Source: Fragilariopsis cylindrus CCMP1102
Lineage: Eukaryota > Bacillariophyta > Bacillariophyceae > Bacillariales > Bacillariaceae
Direction: 5' to 3'
DNA length: 64,000 bases
Assembly (NCBI GenBank): GCA_900095095.1
Contig: FMBT01000372.1
Location: forward strand, 1 to 64,000
This document shows positions 10,883-22,800 of the stretch, piece by piece. Position 1 is the first letter of the stretch. Each line of letters starts with the position of its first letter. Under the pieces are notes generated by a model. That model saw nothing but the letters and a program-made list of their open reading frames with translations. It was not told where the DNA came from and searched no databases. The translations under genes and the position numbers were made by a program.

Positions 10883-12259
10883 CTACGCGTTGTCCGCTAG
10901 AAATTCTTTCAATTTTGTCATTGCTATCCCTAATTCTTCAATACTTGTTGCATAGCTCAGTCGAATTGTGCCCGGGGCGCCAAAACTAGATCCAGGAACT
11001 ATAGCCATTTTTTTTGCTTTAAGCAACTCTAAACATAATTTGGTATCATCTCCATCAAAATACGCTGATACGTCGGGTAGAACGTAGAATGCGCCATTGG
11101 GTGGCATAGAAATACTAACGCCGGGAATTTTTGATAATTCATCTAGAACATAGTCTCGCTTTTCTCTCATTATTTCTACATTTGCGTCCAATTCTTCGTC
11201 GGTAACTAGAGTCAATGCAGCAACTCCTGCTGCTTGTGATAAAGACCCGGCACAGGATGTGAGCTGCGATTGGATGGTAGTGATCGCTCTTGCCAAAGGT
11301 TGGGGGGCAGCAACATATCCAAGTCTCATACCCGTCATGGCATATGCTTTACTAAAACCATTCACCGTCATGGTACGAGAAAACATACCGTCTACGCTTG
11401 CAAAGGCAGGACAGTCTCCCTCGTAGACAAGTCTTTCATAGATCTCGTCAGCTAATACAAGAACCTTGGGAAAATCTTTTAGAACATTAGCAAGTGCTTG
11501 TAATTTTTCAAGTTGATAAACGCCACCTGTGGGATTCGATGGATTGCAAAGAATTATTAATTTGATCTCAGGATTTTCCTCCAATGAAGATCTAAGAACT
11601 TCGGGTGTGACTAAATATCCATCATCGGCTTTAGTTTCTACAATAACAGATGTCGCACCACATAATGATACCATTTCCGGATAGGATGGCCAATAAGGTG
11701 CAGGAACCAATACCTTATCTCCCTTACCGCATGTTGCAAGCACACCCTGATAGACACATTGTTTGGCACCATTTCCAACAACGATTTCGTTCGCGGGGTT
11801 ATATTCCACACCTTTTCGTCGTTTTAAATCTGCGGCGATAGCATTTCTCAAATCAGCCGTTCCTGTAACGGCAGTATACTTTGTATCACCAGCAATGACT
11901 GCAGCTATGGTAGCATCCAATACCGCTTGTGGTGGTAGGAAATCTGGTTCTCCTACACATAGCGAGGTGACTATTTCACCCGCGGCCTCCATCTCTTTCA
12001 CTAAAGAGAATATTTCAACCGTTTTACTTGGCTTGACAGACGCAATAATAGGATTCAAGAAGGAAGAGGGTACTGCCACGGCATCGTCACTGTTAATCAT
12101 GCCGATGCTAGTACTGATACTAGAAGTGGTGGCCTCCGATAACGCTGTTATCATCTTATGGGAACCAAAAGCAAACGCAGGCTTGGAAGAATACGCCAAA
12201 ATGAGGCAGATCGCTACCATTGACAGGAACGGTTTTCTTGGGCTTATTGACGTCATCAT
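10883..12259 (-). CDS. Plastid aspartate/prephenate aminotransferase (class I, type Ib)
   Basis: A single-exon, 458-residue PLP enzyme of the class I aminotransferase fold. Visible are CVGEPDF near 101, the substrate and cofactor loop NPSNPTGG at 239-246, DEIYERLVYEG at 271, and the Schiff-base lysine K304 in NGFSKAYAMTGMRLGY. These features fit the type Ib aspartate aminotransferases, which in plants and algae also transaminate prephenate to arogenate for Phe/Tyr synthesis. The N-terminus is a signal peptide ending PAFA|FGSHK, the form of the diatom ASAFAP plastid-import motif with Phe at +1, followed by a Ser/Thr-rich transit region to about residue 65. Plastid stroma is therefore inferred. 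Which of the two substrates dominates cannot be read from sequence alone. Confidence 0.88.
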   Translation of the reverse strand: MMTSISPRKPFLSMVAICLILAYSSKPAFAFGSHKMITALSEATTSSISTSIGMINSDDAVAVPSSFLNPIIASVKPSKTVEIFSLVKEMEAAGEIVTSLCVGEPDFLPPQAVLDATIAAVIAGDTKYTAVTGTADLRNAIAADLKRRKGVEYNPANEIVVGNGAKQCVYQGVLATCGKGDKVLVPAPYWPSYPEMVSLCGATSVIVETKADDGYLVTPEVLRSSLEENPEIKLIILCNPSNPTGGVYQLEKLQALANVLKDFPKVLVLADEIYERLVYEGDCPAFASVDGMFSRTMTVNGFSKAYAMTGMRLGYVAAPQPLARAITTIQSQLTSCAGSLSQAAGVAALTLVTDEELDANVEIMREKRDYVLDELSKIPGVSISMPPNGAFYVLPDVSAYFDGDDTKLCLELLKAKKMAIVPGSSFGAPGTIRLSYATSIEELGIAMTKLKEFLADNA

Positions 12260-12763
12260 TTCTTTTTCGTATAGTTTGACTTTTGTCCAACTTCTTAAAG
12301 CCTCCTAGCGTGTGTTGTGTTGCTTCTATGTGCTTGGAAAAGATATGATACTTAATAACCGGTCAATTATAAGTCGTTGTGTTGCTTGTTTATTTGTCTT
12401 TTTTGAGAGATTTCATTTTGATGTAAGAAATAATCAATCTCCTCGGCAGTCAGACAATGATACATACCTCTCATACCGTCGAACCGTACGCGCGCTTTTT
12501 TATCCACGTATGAAACTGAAGATCAGCACAATATCTAACATTTCACATTTTCTCAATTTTTTCAGCCAAATAATAACAACATATCAAACATTGTGGATAA
12601 TAATAGCGCCAGATAGCTATTGACATTGACATGATGAAGTAGAGGTAACCAAAGAGAGATAGTCAGATAGGTAACCACGTTGCAAAAATAGCCGCTCCAG
12701 CTACCTGATACTGATGGTGTAGACAGGACATTGCTAGCAGACATGTTGTTGTGAACGAAGAGG
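12260..12763. other. Divergent intergenic region
   Basis: Spacer between the aminotransferase (minus) and the CRAL-TRIO-like gene (plus). Short open frames on both strands lack coding character. It probably holds two promoters; I see no defined element. Confidence 0.4.
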
Positions 12764-14297
12764 ATGAATCCAAAATTTGACGGCGACGACGAATCCTTGC
12801 TAAGCTCCTTTTGGGAATATGTCAGTCCTACATCGAATACAAATGAATTATTTGCTTCAGGTATTAGATCTAGTAGGAGTACCAGTAATAATGATCCACA
12901 TAATGTTGTTGCTAATGAACGGACGGGTCTCCTTGACGGCAATAGGACAAAAGATCTAAGATCGACAACAACTAGTAGTACTTTTGCAGACAGCAATAAT
13001 GATGTTATCTATGAAAGTTCACAATTGGTTCAAAGTTCCTTAGATCAATTAGAACGAGAATTACGAATCATCGAAAATAATAATCTAGGTTCAGCTGTAG
13101 CATACCATAAGGCATGTCGACAATCTTATGAATACGTACAAAGTTTACGAATATCATTTTTACGTGCTGAATGTTTTAATGTATCAAAAGCTTCCCTTCG
13201 GATGACAAGTTTTTGGGAAGAAAAGGAACGATTATTCGGTGGTGGTGGTGGTGGTGGTGGCGGTTGTTCGTCATCATTATCCGATAACAATAGCAATGAC
13301 AATATCCTTGGACGTCCAATACGATTGTCTGATCTGGATGTCGATGACTTAACGGCATTACGATCTGGTGCGTTACAATTATTGATGCCACAACAACAAC
13401 AACAACAACAACAACCTCAACAACATCAGGACCAGCCAACGAATAGTAATAATCATAATATGAAAAGAACAACAACATTGGATTCTCACAATCGAGGTGT
13501 TTTATGTTACTTTCCTAAGTACGATGTTTCCAAAACACCTGACAATATGACCCGAGCATGGTGGTATTATGTACAATGTCTACTGTTTGACGACGACAAC
13601 TACGGCGACGACGACAGCAACAACAAGAATATTGATAATGATTTTCGTGGTGGAAGGGAAGGAGTTCATCATCAGAAACATGGTTTTGTTGTTATAACGT
13701 ATCATGTCGGTGATGTTAGTCTTTCTGAAATGGATCGATCAATGAACTTGAACTGTCAAGGATTAAATTCACTTAAACAATTACCTATAAGATTCAATGG
13801 TAAAATCCATTATTGTTTCAATGATTATAAAATTCGACAAGCATTGAATTTGTATAGAATTTATGCTACTACCGGTAGAAGGTATTGGTACAGCAGTGGC
13901 GACGGAGGTGGGGATGGGGGTGCTACTAATAATGAAGACGATAGTGATGAAGACGAAGAAGAATCATGGTATTTGCATGATGGTGAGTGCTTATTTATAT
14001 TATGACAGTATCAGCCTATCCTTTTCTACCTTTTTTGTTTGTTTAGGCCTCTGCTTTGGTAGCAGCTGCCTCTCGATATGATCGCGACACGACCGACTCA
14101 ATAACAATACGATTTTTTTACATTCTTTTTATTATCATTGCCACTTATCAGGTTCTCTCATTGAATGCAAATATCGGTTACGTGTTCAATATGGTATCCC
14201 GTCAGATGATTTACCATTAACAATAGAAGGTGAATTGATTATATCTCAACACATTGAATGGGTGAACCAAAGGAACAAATTGGAATCATCTACGTAA
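12764..14297 (+). CDS. CRAL-TRIO/SEC14-like protein, diatom type, two exons
   Basis: Exon 1 12764-13982 and exon 2 14152-14297 join as GAT G|GT TCT with a GTGAGT donor and CAG acceptor, giving 454 residues. The middle has the N-terminal helix pattern of SEC14-type proteins (SLRISFLRAECFNVSKAS, then FWEEKERLFG) and LSDLDVDDLTALRSGALQLL. A lipid-pocket-like strand series follows (GFVVITYHVGDVS, LPIRFNGKIHYCFND). The C-terminus has YRLRVQYGIPSDDLPLTIEG, a segment I associate with diatom CRAL-TRIO proteins. Lipid or retinoid-like ligand binding is inferred from the family only. Poly-Gly, poly-Gln and Asp/Asn runs are inserted between blocks. The N-terminal 90 residues are low complexity and not informative. 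Confidence 0.55.
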
Positions 14298-14322
14298 CGA
14301 TGATAGTATGTTGTATTTTAAT

Positions 14323-14360
<38 letters not shown>

Positions 14361-15047
14361 ATATATAAGAATCATGATTTTGAAACATGATTTGCGTGTA
14401 ATCAATCTACGTCTGATCTATGACATTGTTAACTTGACCACGGCGGAAAATAATAATGAAGAACAATGAGATATGGTATAATAGAAGTGTGGTATGTATT
14501 TATAGGTAGTGACTCGATCTCATCAGATACATTCGATCTGTCCATTTTATCCATCACCATGTAACTGGAATTCTCCTCCTATTCTTCCATCCTTGACAGT
14601 AGCGAATTCCTTTGCAATAAAAACACCATCTACAAATCAAGCATAGACCAACATAACCTTCGAGAATGGTGCAAGAATTTGTCTCTGTTAAACAAATATC
14701 ATCACTGGTATTAAATACAACCAACGTGTTGCCATTGTCTTCACCTTGACCATATAGTAGTAGTGGTATACGTACCAACAATAATATAAACAATAACGAT
14801 TTTTTGATGGTAAATTACTATTTACTTTTTTAATGAGGAAAGTAAAGGAAGGTGATGTTTCCCTCCTTCAGCATCACATAAGTACTGATTAGTGAGAACT
14901 TCGTCTGAAGTGTTTCAAAAGTAAGTATGCCGAGTGTATTCACGACCAGTTTCAGTTCCCATTTCATCCATATTTACTTATTTCATGTCAATTCTATTGA
15001 TTCGATCTAATATCGGATCACGTTCGTTTTTTCGTTTGTTCTTTTCT
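14298..15047. other. Intergenic with TA microsatellite and a possible minus-strand exon
   Basis: Contains (TA)n at about 14326-14357. On the minus strand between about 14800 and 14547 there are two open pieces. One starts with a hydrophobic stretch (FILLLVRIPLLLYGQ). The other is the peptide GVFIAKEFATVKDGRIG and then GEFQLHGDG before a TAA at 14549-14547. A GTGAAG donor and TTGTAG acceptor about 115 bases apart could join them in phase, but I find no ATG for the first piece. This may be a small gene, the last exons of a broken gene, or chance. Confidence 0.3.
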
Positions 15048-16009
15048 CTAAATCGCTTCCGGTGTTGATCCAATGTGTACTGTTCCGTCGTGTCTAGCAA
15101 CAATAAATTCACGACGACCTTGACGCAAAGCATCATCGCCGAGAAGTAATAACAATTCTTTGTACTCATCTTTTGGTCGACTCAAACCGAGTTTTTCTCT
15201 TAATGTTTGTAATTCAATAATTTCAGCTGGATCATCTCCACGAGTAATTTTTTATGAATGTTTTTCGCATATGGTTTATGATACGTGTTCAAGATTCGAA
15301 GTTGTTTGCATTCTCCCCTGTGAGTCCCTTCATTCCAATGTCTTAATTGACACTCTTTTCCACAATAAGTATAGAATTTACACTTGTTGCATTGTTGAAA
15401 TTTTCTATCATCAGAATCTTTTTCAGAACAGGTAAAACAAACGTTCCCAAAGAAAACCCTGGCATCATTTCTTTGTTCCTTTCTAATGCCGGATGATAGG
15501 TGTAGAGAATTTAATATCTTCGCCCAGTAATGCTGCAATGCGTTTGGATGTGCTGGCTTGGCATTACTGTAAAATATAACCAGTAAGTCTTTAATATGGA
15601 AGTGACCACGAATAGCTCCCTCTAAAAGCCAAGGTAAGCGTAAGTGGATCATATTTTCCTTCTTTTCCTCAGACAAATAATCAGTATATCTAAGCATACA
15701 AGGAATACAACCAGTTTCAGATCCACGTTGAAATGCATCACCTGCTAGATCGGGTTGATCTGCTTCACGTAATCGCATCCCAACTTTATGAAAGTTTGAC
15801 TTTACTGGGAACGAGTTAAGCATTTCCATGCAGTGTTTCATGTTGTTGATGGTGTCTGCGTCTTCATCGTTGCAATTTTTTTCGGTCCCCAAGTTAATCA
15901 TATCCCTGCAGCGTTTGATTTTGTTGTCGTAGTCCGTATTTACGGTTTTGCCATTTTCGTTCTTGTAATCATTATTATTTTCGGTTTGTTCTTCTATAGA
16001 TGATGCCAT
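15048..16009 (-). CDS. MYND zinc-finger protein (frame interrupted by one base)
   Basis: From the ATG at 16009 the frame reads 252 residues of a soluble protein with a C-terminal MYND finger: C191-x2-C194, C207-x2-C210, YC216-x3-C220, H230-x3-C234. MYND fingers bind proline-rich peptides or support methyltransferases; no SET domain is visible here. After HKPYAKNIHKK the frame runs into a stop. A frame displaced by one base continues the protein (ITRGDDPAEIIELQTLREK, GLSRPKDEY, RQGRREFIVARHDGTVHIG) to TAG at 15050-15048, about 320 residues in all. The shift falls in a T6 run at 15248-15253 (A6 on the coding strand), where one added A restores the frame. Diatoms have many MYND proteins with this kind of C-terminal tail. 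The partner is unknown. Confidence 0.7.
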
Positions 16010-16398
16010 CGTAATCGCTAAATGTTCTTTTTGTCGGATCTTTCTACCGTATGAACAAACTAATTTAGAACTAGCTTTCCCTCTCGGATAAACCGGTTGC
16101 TATTGCTGTAGTCGGTCAAAGAACGGCCGAGTGAAAAAAAACCTGGCTACTTGTAAAAGTAGATCGATTCGCATTGTTGCTTTAATAGCTATAAAAGTAA
16201 TCGTGAAAGCAATCACGAATCAATCACAGAATCACGTAGAACAAGAATTGGGGGATGCGTTGGGGGATCGATTTTTTTCTTAAATCTGTATCTTACAAAT
16301 CGACACAATATACCGTATTCGTAGTATTGTGTAATCAAAAAATGCCGATCGAAAGTCGAAAAATCATAGAATTAATACTGAATTACTTTATTAATAAG
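16010..16398. other. Divergent spacer upstream of the dehydratase gene
   Basis: Spacer between the MYND gene (minus) and the dehydratase gene (plus). In-frame ATGs at 16255 and 16342 would extend the dehydratase N-terminus; I prefer 16399 because it opens a clear hydrophobic leader. No other element is seen. Confidence 0.35.
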
Positions 16399-17898
16399 AT
16401 GAGACAACATTGTCGACACAAGTTGGTTGGATACTTACTACTGTTAGTAGTGACTATCACGACGCCATTATTTATATTTGGGTTTAATTCTCGATCGTCA
16501 TCATCATCATCATCAAAATCAACAATAATGAAATCTAATAACAAAGATGCAGATTTGTCGGAGGGAGCTGAGAATCTTTTTAGTGAAACGCCGTTAATTC
16601 GTTCCGAACCATTAACGGCGTTAGTAGGGAAACCCGTATATCTTAAATTGGATGCTTTACAAGCATCGGGGTCCTTCAAAGTAAGTAATTATTACGTCAA
16701 ACGTGAGTTGCACGTCAACTGGTGATAAAAGTTCTAAAAAAGTCTCTAAATAATTTTTATAACTCTGATTTTTTTTGAACGGTCAATAACAATAAAAGGA
16801 CAGAGGTATGGCTCATTTATGTGCGACATACCAAAGAGAGGGAGCTACTGAGCTTATTAGTTCTAGTGGTGGGAATGCTGGGTTGGCGGTAGCAACTGTC
16901 GGTTCTCGGTTGGGACTCGGTGTATCGGTGATCGTTCCAGAAACGACAAAACCACTTGTTTTAGAAAAATTAAAATCTCTAGGTGCGAAAGTAACAGTAC
17001 ACGGAAAAAATTGGAATGAAGCTGATACCTTAGCACGAAAACGGGTCGACGCTAATCCCGACGACTCGAAATATGTTAGTCCATACGATAACCCACTTTT
17101 ATGGACAGGTCACAGTACTATCGTTGATGAAATATCTGATCAATTGAACATAGATGATGACGACGACAATGCTTCAATCGGGGCTATCGTCGTGTCAGTG
17201 GGCGGTGGGGGATTACTTTGTGGTGTATTAGAAGGCTGCGCTCGACGGAAGCTGCGAACCAAAGTGATTACATCCGAAACGAATGGCGCTTCGTGTTTCG
17301 TGCAAGCCTACGATGCTGGTGGTGGTCCAATCACGTTGCCGGGAATTGATTCAATCGCAACCTCTTTAGGTGCAACCTCGTGTACACCAGTAGCACTCGA
17401 TCGAGCCCGATCACATGATGGTGGATTTGCGGCGACGGCGTGTACTGATGAGGAGGCAATTGACGCCTGTGTGAGGTTCGCTAGAGATCATCGTATGTTG
17501 GTTGAACCTGCCTGTGGTAAGTTTCTTCCAAATTACATTAGAAGTTGTTTGATATTGCTCGTCATGTTCTATGCGATAAATATTTTTCTTCTCTCTCTCT
17601 CGCTTTCTCTCTTAAGTATTCACTCTATTAACTATTGTAAACGATGAGAGTCATGAGAAAGAGAAAATCGAACTCCAATCATCTTTTTCCTCACACCATA
17701 TTCATCATTCTTGACTATCTATTATTTATCATAACATGACACAAAGGCGCGGCATTGGCGGTTGCCTACAGCAAACGACTGCGGGATATACATCTAAAAG
17801 ATGTCGATGGACCGATTGTATTAGAAGTTTGTGGTGGATCTGGTGTCGACTTGGATTTGTTACACAACTGGAAGACAGAATATCTTTCGTCGAAATAA
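16399..17898 (+). CDS. L-serine/threonine dehydratase-like PLP enzyme, three exons
   Basis: Exons 16399-16680, 16799-17516 and 17747-17898 (282+718+152 bases) join in frame to 383 residues. The first intron lies directly after the PLP lysine K94 of SGSFK|DRG. The phosphate-binding loop SSGGNAG is at 116-122 and the glycine-rich VSVGGGGLLCG loop follows in exon 2. Exon 3 ends the fold with GPIVLEVCGGSGVDLDLL. This matches serine dehydratase/serine racemase-type fold II enzymes, which deaminate serine or threonine to pyruvate or 2-oxobutyrate. The N-terminus from Met 16399 has a hydrophobic helix (VGYLLLLVVTITTPLFIFGF) followed by a Ser run, so an ER or plastid route is possible. Two upstream in-frame ATGs leave the start uncertain. 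Confidence 0.8.
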
Positions 17899-18171
17899 TA
17901 ATAATAATAATAATAATAATAAGAGACTTTACTATCTTGACAATATTATATATATTACATGCTAGCTATGTAGCTTTTCTTCTGATTATGTACACCACCT
18001 CCTAATTTAGTATTGACACGGTATTTGTGGAGCTTATTGTCGCCTTAAATGTCGTTTCATCGTCATCGTGCGTAGGTAATAAAATTCTGCTTCTTATCTT
18101 TTCTTACTCTTTCGTATACAATCATGGTATACAATCAATCAATCAGTCAATAAATTCTAGAGATCATCGTA
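17899..18171. other. Convergent 3' spacer with AAT microsatellite
   Basis: An (AAT)n run starts at the dehydratase stop (about 17893-17921). The rest is AT-rich 3' flank of two convergent genes. Confidence 0.5.
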
Positions 18172-19494
18172 TCATCGCCATACAGAACATTCTCCACAGC
18201 ACGGATTTGTGCAGTCTCGGGAAGATCCTTCTTGAAAGTATTGTTTGATTAACTCTTGATTATTGAATTGTTCTTTTTCCCATGATGATGATGATGATGA
18301 TGATGATGATAATAATACTGTGCCATTTTTTTTGTTTTCATATTTTCGTCGAGCAAATTCGTACAACGCATCGTCTAATACTGTCATGAATGGTTCATAA
18401 ACTATAATATTATTATTAGTATCACTGTAATTGTTGTTGTTGTTGTTGTTTTTACCACTACTATTATTGATATTGGCTGTCGTCGTCATGTTCGACAACA
18501 GTCTATTGCTACTTTTACTATTGCTAATGCTGCTAGGTGCTACTATATATTCTTTATTTTTATTTTCATGAACAATTGTTTTTTTGTTCCATCCCATAGA
18601 TTTTCTAAATGTTTCGTATGTATCCTTCATATCCTCCAAAAAGATTACATGAGAAAACAATGATATACGTTGTAATGTATACTCAAATAATTCAGGTGTT
18701 ATTTGGAATTTTGGTATATTCGTACAACGTGTACCACAAATCATTCTAATATTAAAATTATCAGGTTGATAATTAAACCAGGTATTAAAATTCCCTACAG
18801 GAATTTTACCTTGACGTGTAATGTATTTATCATGTACGTCATTAATATTTCGTGGCAGCACCCTCGTTCTTGTTCTACTGTCATTGTGATTGCTGTTTTT
18901 GTTATTGTTTTTGTTATTGTTGTTATTTTTCTTTTCATTGTTGTATTTGTAAAATGGATTTAATACAGCAAGTCTCCTAACATGACTCCAATGAGAAAAG
19001 TATCGACTCATTGATTCTCGTAATGTAACAACATAGTCATAATAATCTGTAACCATCGCATCATACATTTCCTTTTCACATGCAACAAATTCATAACGTG
19101 ATGTTTTCCGATCTAGTGCAAATCGGACTTGTGCATTTATTGAATCTTCATTACCACAACAACGCTGGTCTTTTTGAACATTACAATTCTTCTGATAGTT
19201 AGATCGAAGACGTTGTAACTATGCTTGTTTACACATCGATGAACCACCACTTTTATGTATATGTAAATAGAATATAATCTTGTTATTATTCCTGGACGAC
19301 GACGACGACGACGATGATGATGATGATGATGATCTGAATGACCACGATCTTGGTGATAATCTTGATGGCTTGAGTTGTATTTTTTTCTCTTTTTGTGATA
19401 CTTTTAAATTATTCAATGCTGTAGTGGTAGCTTTATCTGTAGTAGTAGTAGTAGTGTTCGTCTTCAATGAGGTTGTTCCTTTTATCATCGTCAT

Positions 19495-19837
19495 TGTTGA
19501 ATATTGCAGACATCGCTCTACGTATCTAGGTGAATACTAAAACATGATGTAGAGTGTGTTTGCTAATATGAATTGCTTACTAAATTGTTAATTTTAATAA
19601 AAAGTGAGCTTAAGATGTCACATGTGTCAGTCAATTCTAATCACATCATCTTGACATTCTTGTTCTCTATGTTCTTTCATCTGTTCTCTTTGACACTATT
19701 AATGTCACAAGAAGATATCTGATCTCATTGACACTTTCAATGTCACATGAAGATCCCTTATCAATCACAGATTCAATCACAGATCCTATCACAGATCCGA
19801 CGGTATGTTACGATTACACGTGTAACTTATTCCAACA
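19495..19837 (-). repeat. 3' LTR of the copia element
   Basis: 343 bases with 5-base inverted ends TGTTG/CAACA, matching the other LTR throughout by eye. It contains three ATCACAGAT-type direct repeats and repeated TGACA/TGTCA motifs. Confidence 0.93.
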
Positions 19838-19862
19838 CACTCCCGTGATTTGTATGAACTTG

Positions 19863-22800
19863 TTATAGGTCATCCAAATCATCTTCGTTTTCATATAGAT
19901 CATACTTCTTGAGTATTTCAATATACTGTCGTTTATAATCAGCATAATCCTCTGCTCTAATGCCTTGCATTGCATCTCTAAATTCAATGAATTTCGCTCC
20001 CTGTAGTGGCTTAGTACTATAATCAGCTATCATCTTATCAGTTGGACAATAAATCAATTTCAATTCCTTCTTTTCAATTTTATCTGTTACAAAGAAGTAT
20101 CGAATGTGAATGTGTTTACTTCCTTTTCCAACTGAAAATATACCATTTTTCTCCAATAACATAGTACTTTTATTATCTCTCATAAGTATATCTTCAACTA
20201 TCGGTTCTCCTTGAGCAATCCTGAAATATCGAAACCATGTGCACTTCGGCATTCTTTCGCCTGTACATACGATCTCTGTTTCGGTTGAACTATTTGTAAC
20301 TAGTCCTACTTTCTTCGAAACATTAATCATCGCTCCTTTACCTTGAGTTAAAAACAATCCTGAATGTCCCTTACAGTCAGCATGTACTGCATGTGCTCCA
20401 TCGATGTAAATTATTGTTTTCAATCCATCACTCATGATAATTAGTGGAAGGAATCTCGTTGCACGTAAATATTGCATTAGATGATTCAATTTCTTCCAAT
20501 CATGTTCTGTCGGATCCTTTATTCTTGTACAACAGAATCCAACTGCAAGTTGTACATCTGGTCTCGATCTTTGACTCAACCATAGTGTCTTTGCCGTTAC
20601 AGTATGAAATATTTCTTTTCTAATAAGATCCAGTAGACATAATACATCAGTTGTTTTAAATAGATATTCGGGTGCCGCTGTGTTCTTTAAACCTGTACTC
20701 AAACTGACTGGTAAACTATTGAGTAACTTCTTCAAGAAATCGTATTGACTAAAACGTGCTTCTAATTTGACTCTAAAATCGATCGTCATTCCTAAAAATT
20801 CATGAAGCCTTCCTCTTGTCACTGTTAAATTTGCTAATGATCCATATTCTTTCTGTAGTTTCTGAATATAGAACGTTACGATATTAGGACATAGATGCCC
20901 CAACATTAAATCGTCAATGTGAAATAATATTGTAAACTGTTTATCATTTACCATCTTATTCCATACACAAGCATCATACGGATTCATCTTGAAGTCCCAT
21001 GATCGAAATAGCTTAGCTAATTTCTTGTATGCTAATAAAGCAGCATTCATGGTACCGTAAATTGCTTTCTTACATATAACGTATATGACATATTTTCCAT
21101 TTTCATTACGTAAATGCTTTTTCCATTTATTTGGGTCCGATTCCACTAGCAATAAGGCTACAGCGCCTGTTACTTTTAGTAGAATCAATTCATCTTGATC
21201 AGTTTGAAGAAAGAAGCCTGGTAAGTCTACTGTGGCGACGTCTCTTCCCTCTCTTGCTATTACTGCACATACAAATTTAAAAGCATAGAAATCTGGTGTC
21301 GGTGATGACACGTCTTCTTTATTTGTATACAATCGTTGTACACTGCCGTTAGCACATCCTCTTGTCTTTAAAGATCCATTTCGTTTCAATACCATAAACA
21401 TTAGAATAGGTAATGCCTTATCTTTTGCATCTTGACTTAACTTTTCGTATACTGTCTCACCAAAGCAATCATTATCAGTGAGATTGATAATCTCTTTCAT
21501 TGCTGATGCTTTACCTTCATCCTTATATTTTCTCATACCTTCTTGGATACTCATTTGCTTTGCTGCAAACATCATTCCCGTGATATCTTGTTGTTCGACA
21601 TCCATCCACGTGATAGCATCAAGGTAATGTTGATGCTCTTCTTTTACTTTGATTAGATTGATTTTATCTGGACTTTCATCTGAATTGAATGTTGTTTCAG
21701 TTACATTATCAACAAAATACTGATCGCTATAATAATTGCCTTTAGCAAGATGTTCTTCATAATCTTCATCCAAATAATACGGTTTTAAACAACGTCCTGT
21801 TGGTACTTCTCCGTTACTATAGTAAACCCCAGGATATTCGCTTTCTCTATCCATTGGACGACTGATTCTTCCTGAACGTGTACGAATAACATCTTCTTCT
21901 TCTTCATCTTCATCATCGCTAGATGGTGAATCGACTTCATCTTCAGCATTCTCTGGCGCAACCTTCGTTCCTTGACTATCTTCGTCATCACTGGATTCAT
22001 CTTCCACTTGATCTAAGTGTTGTGTTAATGGTGTTGGATCTTGTAATGGTGGTGTATCATCATCATCCTCAATCTGTATATCATACGGATGCTCTTCATT
22101 GATGTTATCATCATTATCATTACTCACTCCCGTGATATCAGTACCATCTTCAAGATCATTATCGATAATATTATTTCGATCTCCAAATTGTAATCCCTTA
22201 ATTCCAGTTTTAGTTAATGATTTAATACGTCTTATGACGTCTTCTGGCATTTTAAGTGGAGTGTAACTATGCTTGTCTCGTTGAAGTATTTTTCCAGTGA
22301 CTAGGCTGTAAAATCTTATACCTCCTTGTAAATTGCCGGTTGGTCCTAGTGCAATCGCTCCTACTGTACGTCGTTTCATTGTATTTGTTGTAACTTCATA
22401 TGTGTGAGCATACTCTCCAAATATGACTTGGAAATGAAGGTTGTAATCAAGTACCACTCCTTCTAATATCGTTAATGGAGATAGAAATGGCGATACGCCT
22501 TTTCTCCATATGAATGCATTAATATAAAACATGACTGTTACTAATAAATGAATAACCATGATTCTTGGTAAATTGTCAAATGGTAACATGGCATAATAGC
22601 ATCTGCAACGTTCCTTTATAACTCTAATGAAACGTTCAATTGCTGGTGCGTGTTCACCCTTACCAACGACGTTTACAATTGCATTCAAATTGCCTCTATC
22701 TTTTATTGCTTTAAACTGAATATCGACCAATATATATTTAATATTGAAACCACGTACAGAGTACATTCTTATGATACGTTTTATTTCTTCTTCTAAAATT

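Noticed and set aside
12562-12996. Hydrophobic minus-strand frame opposite the CRAL-TRIO-like gene
   Set aside because: Antisense shadow of codons in the real exon.
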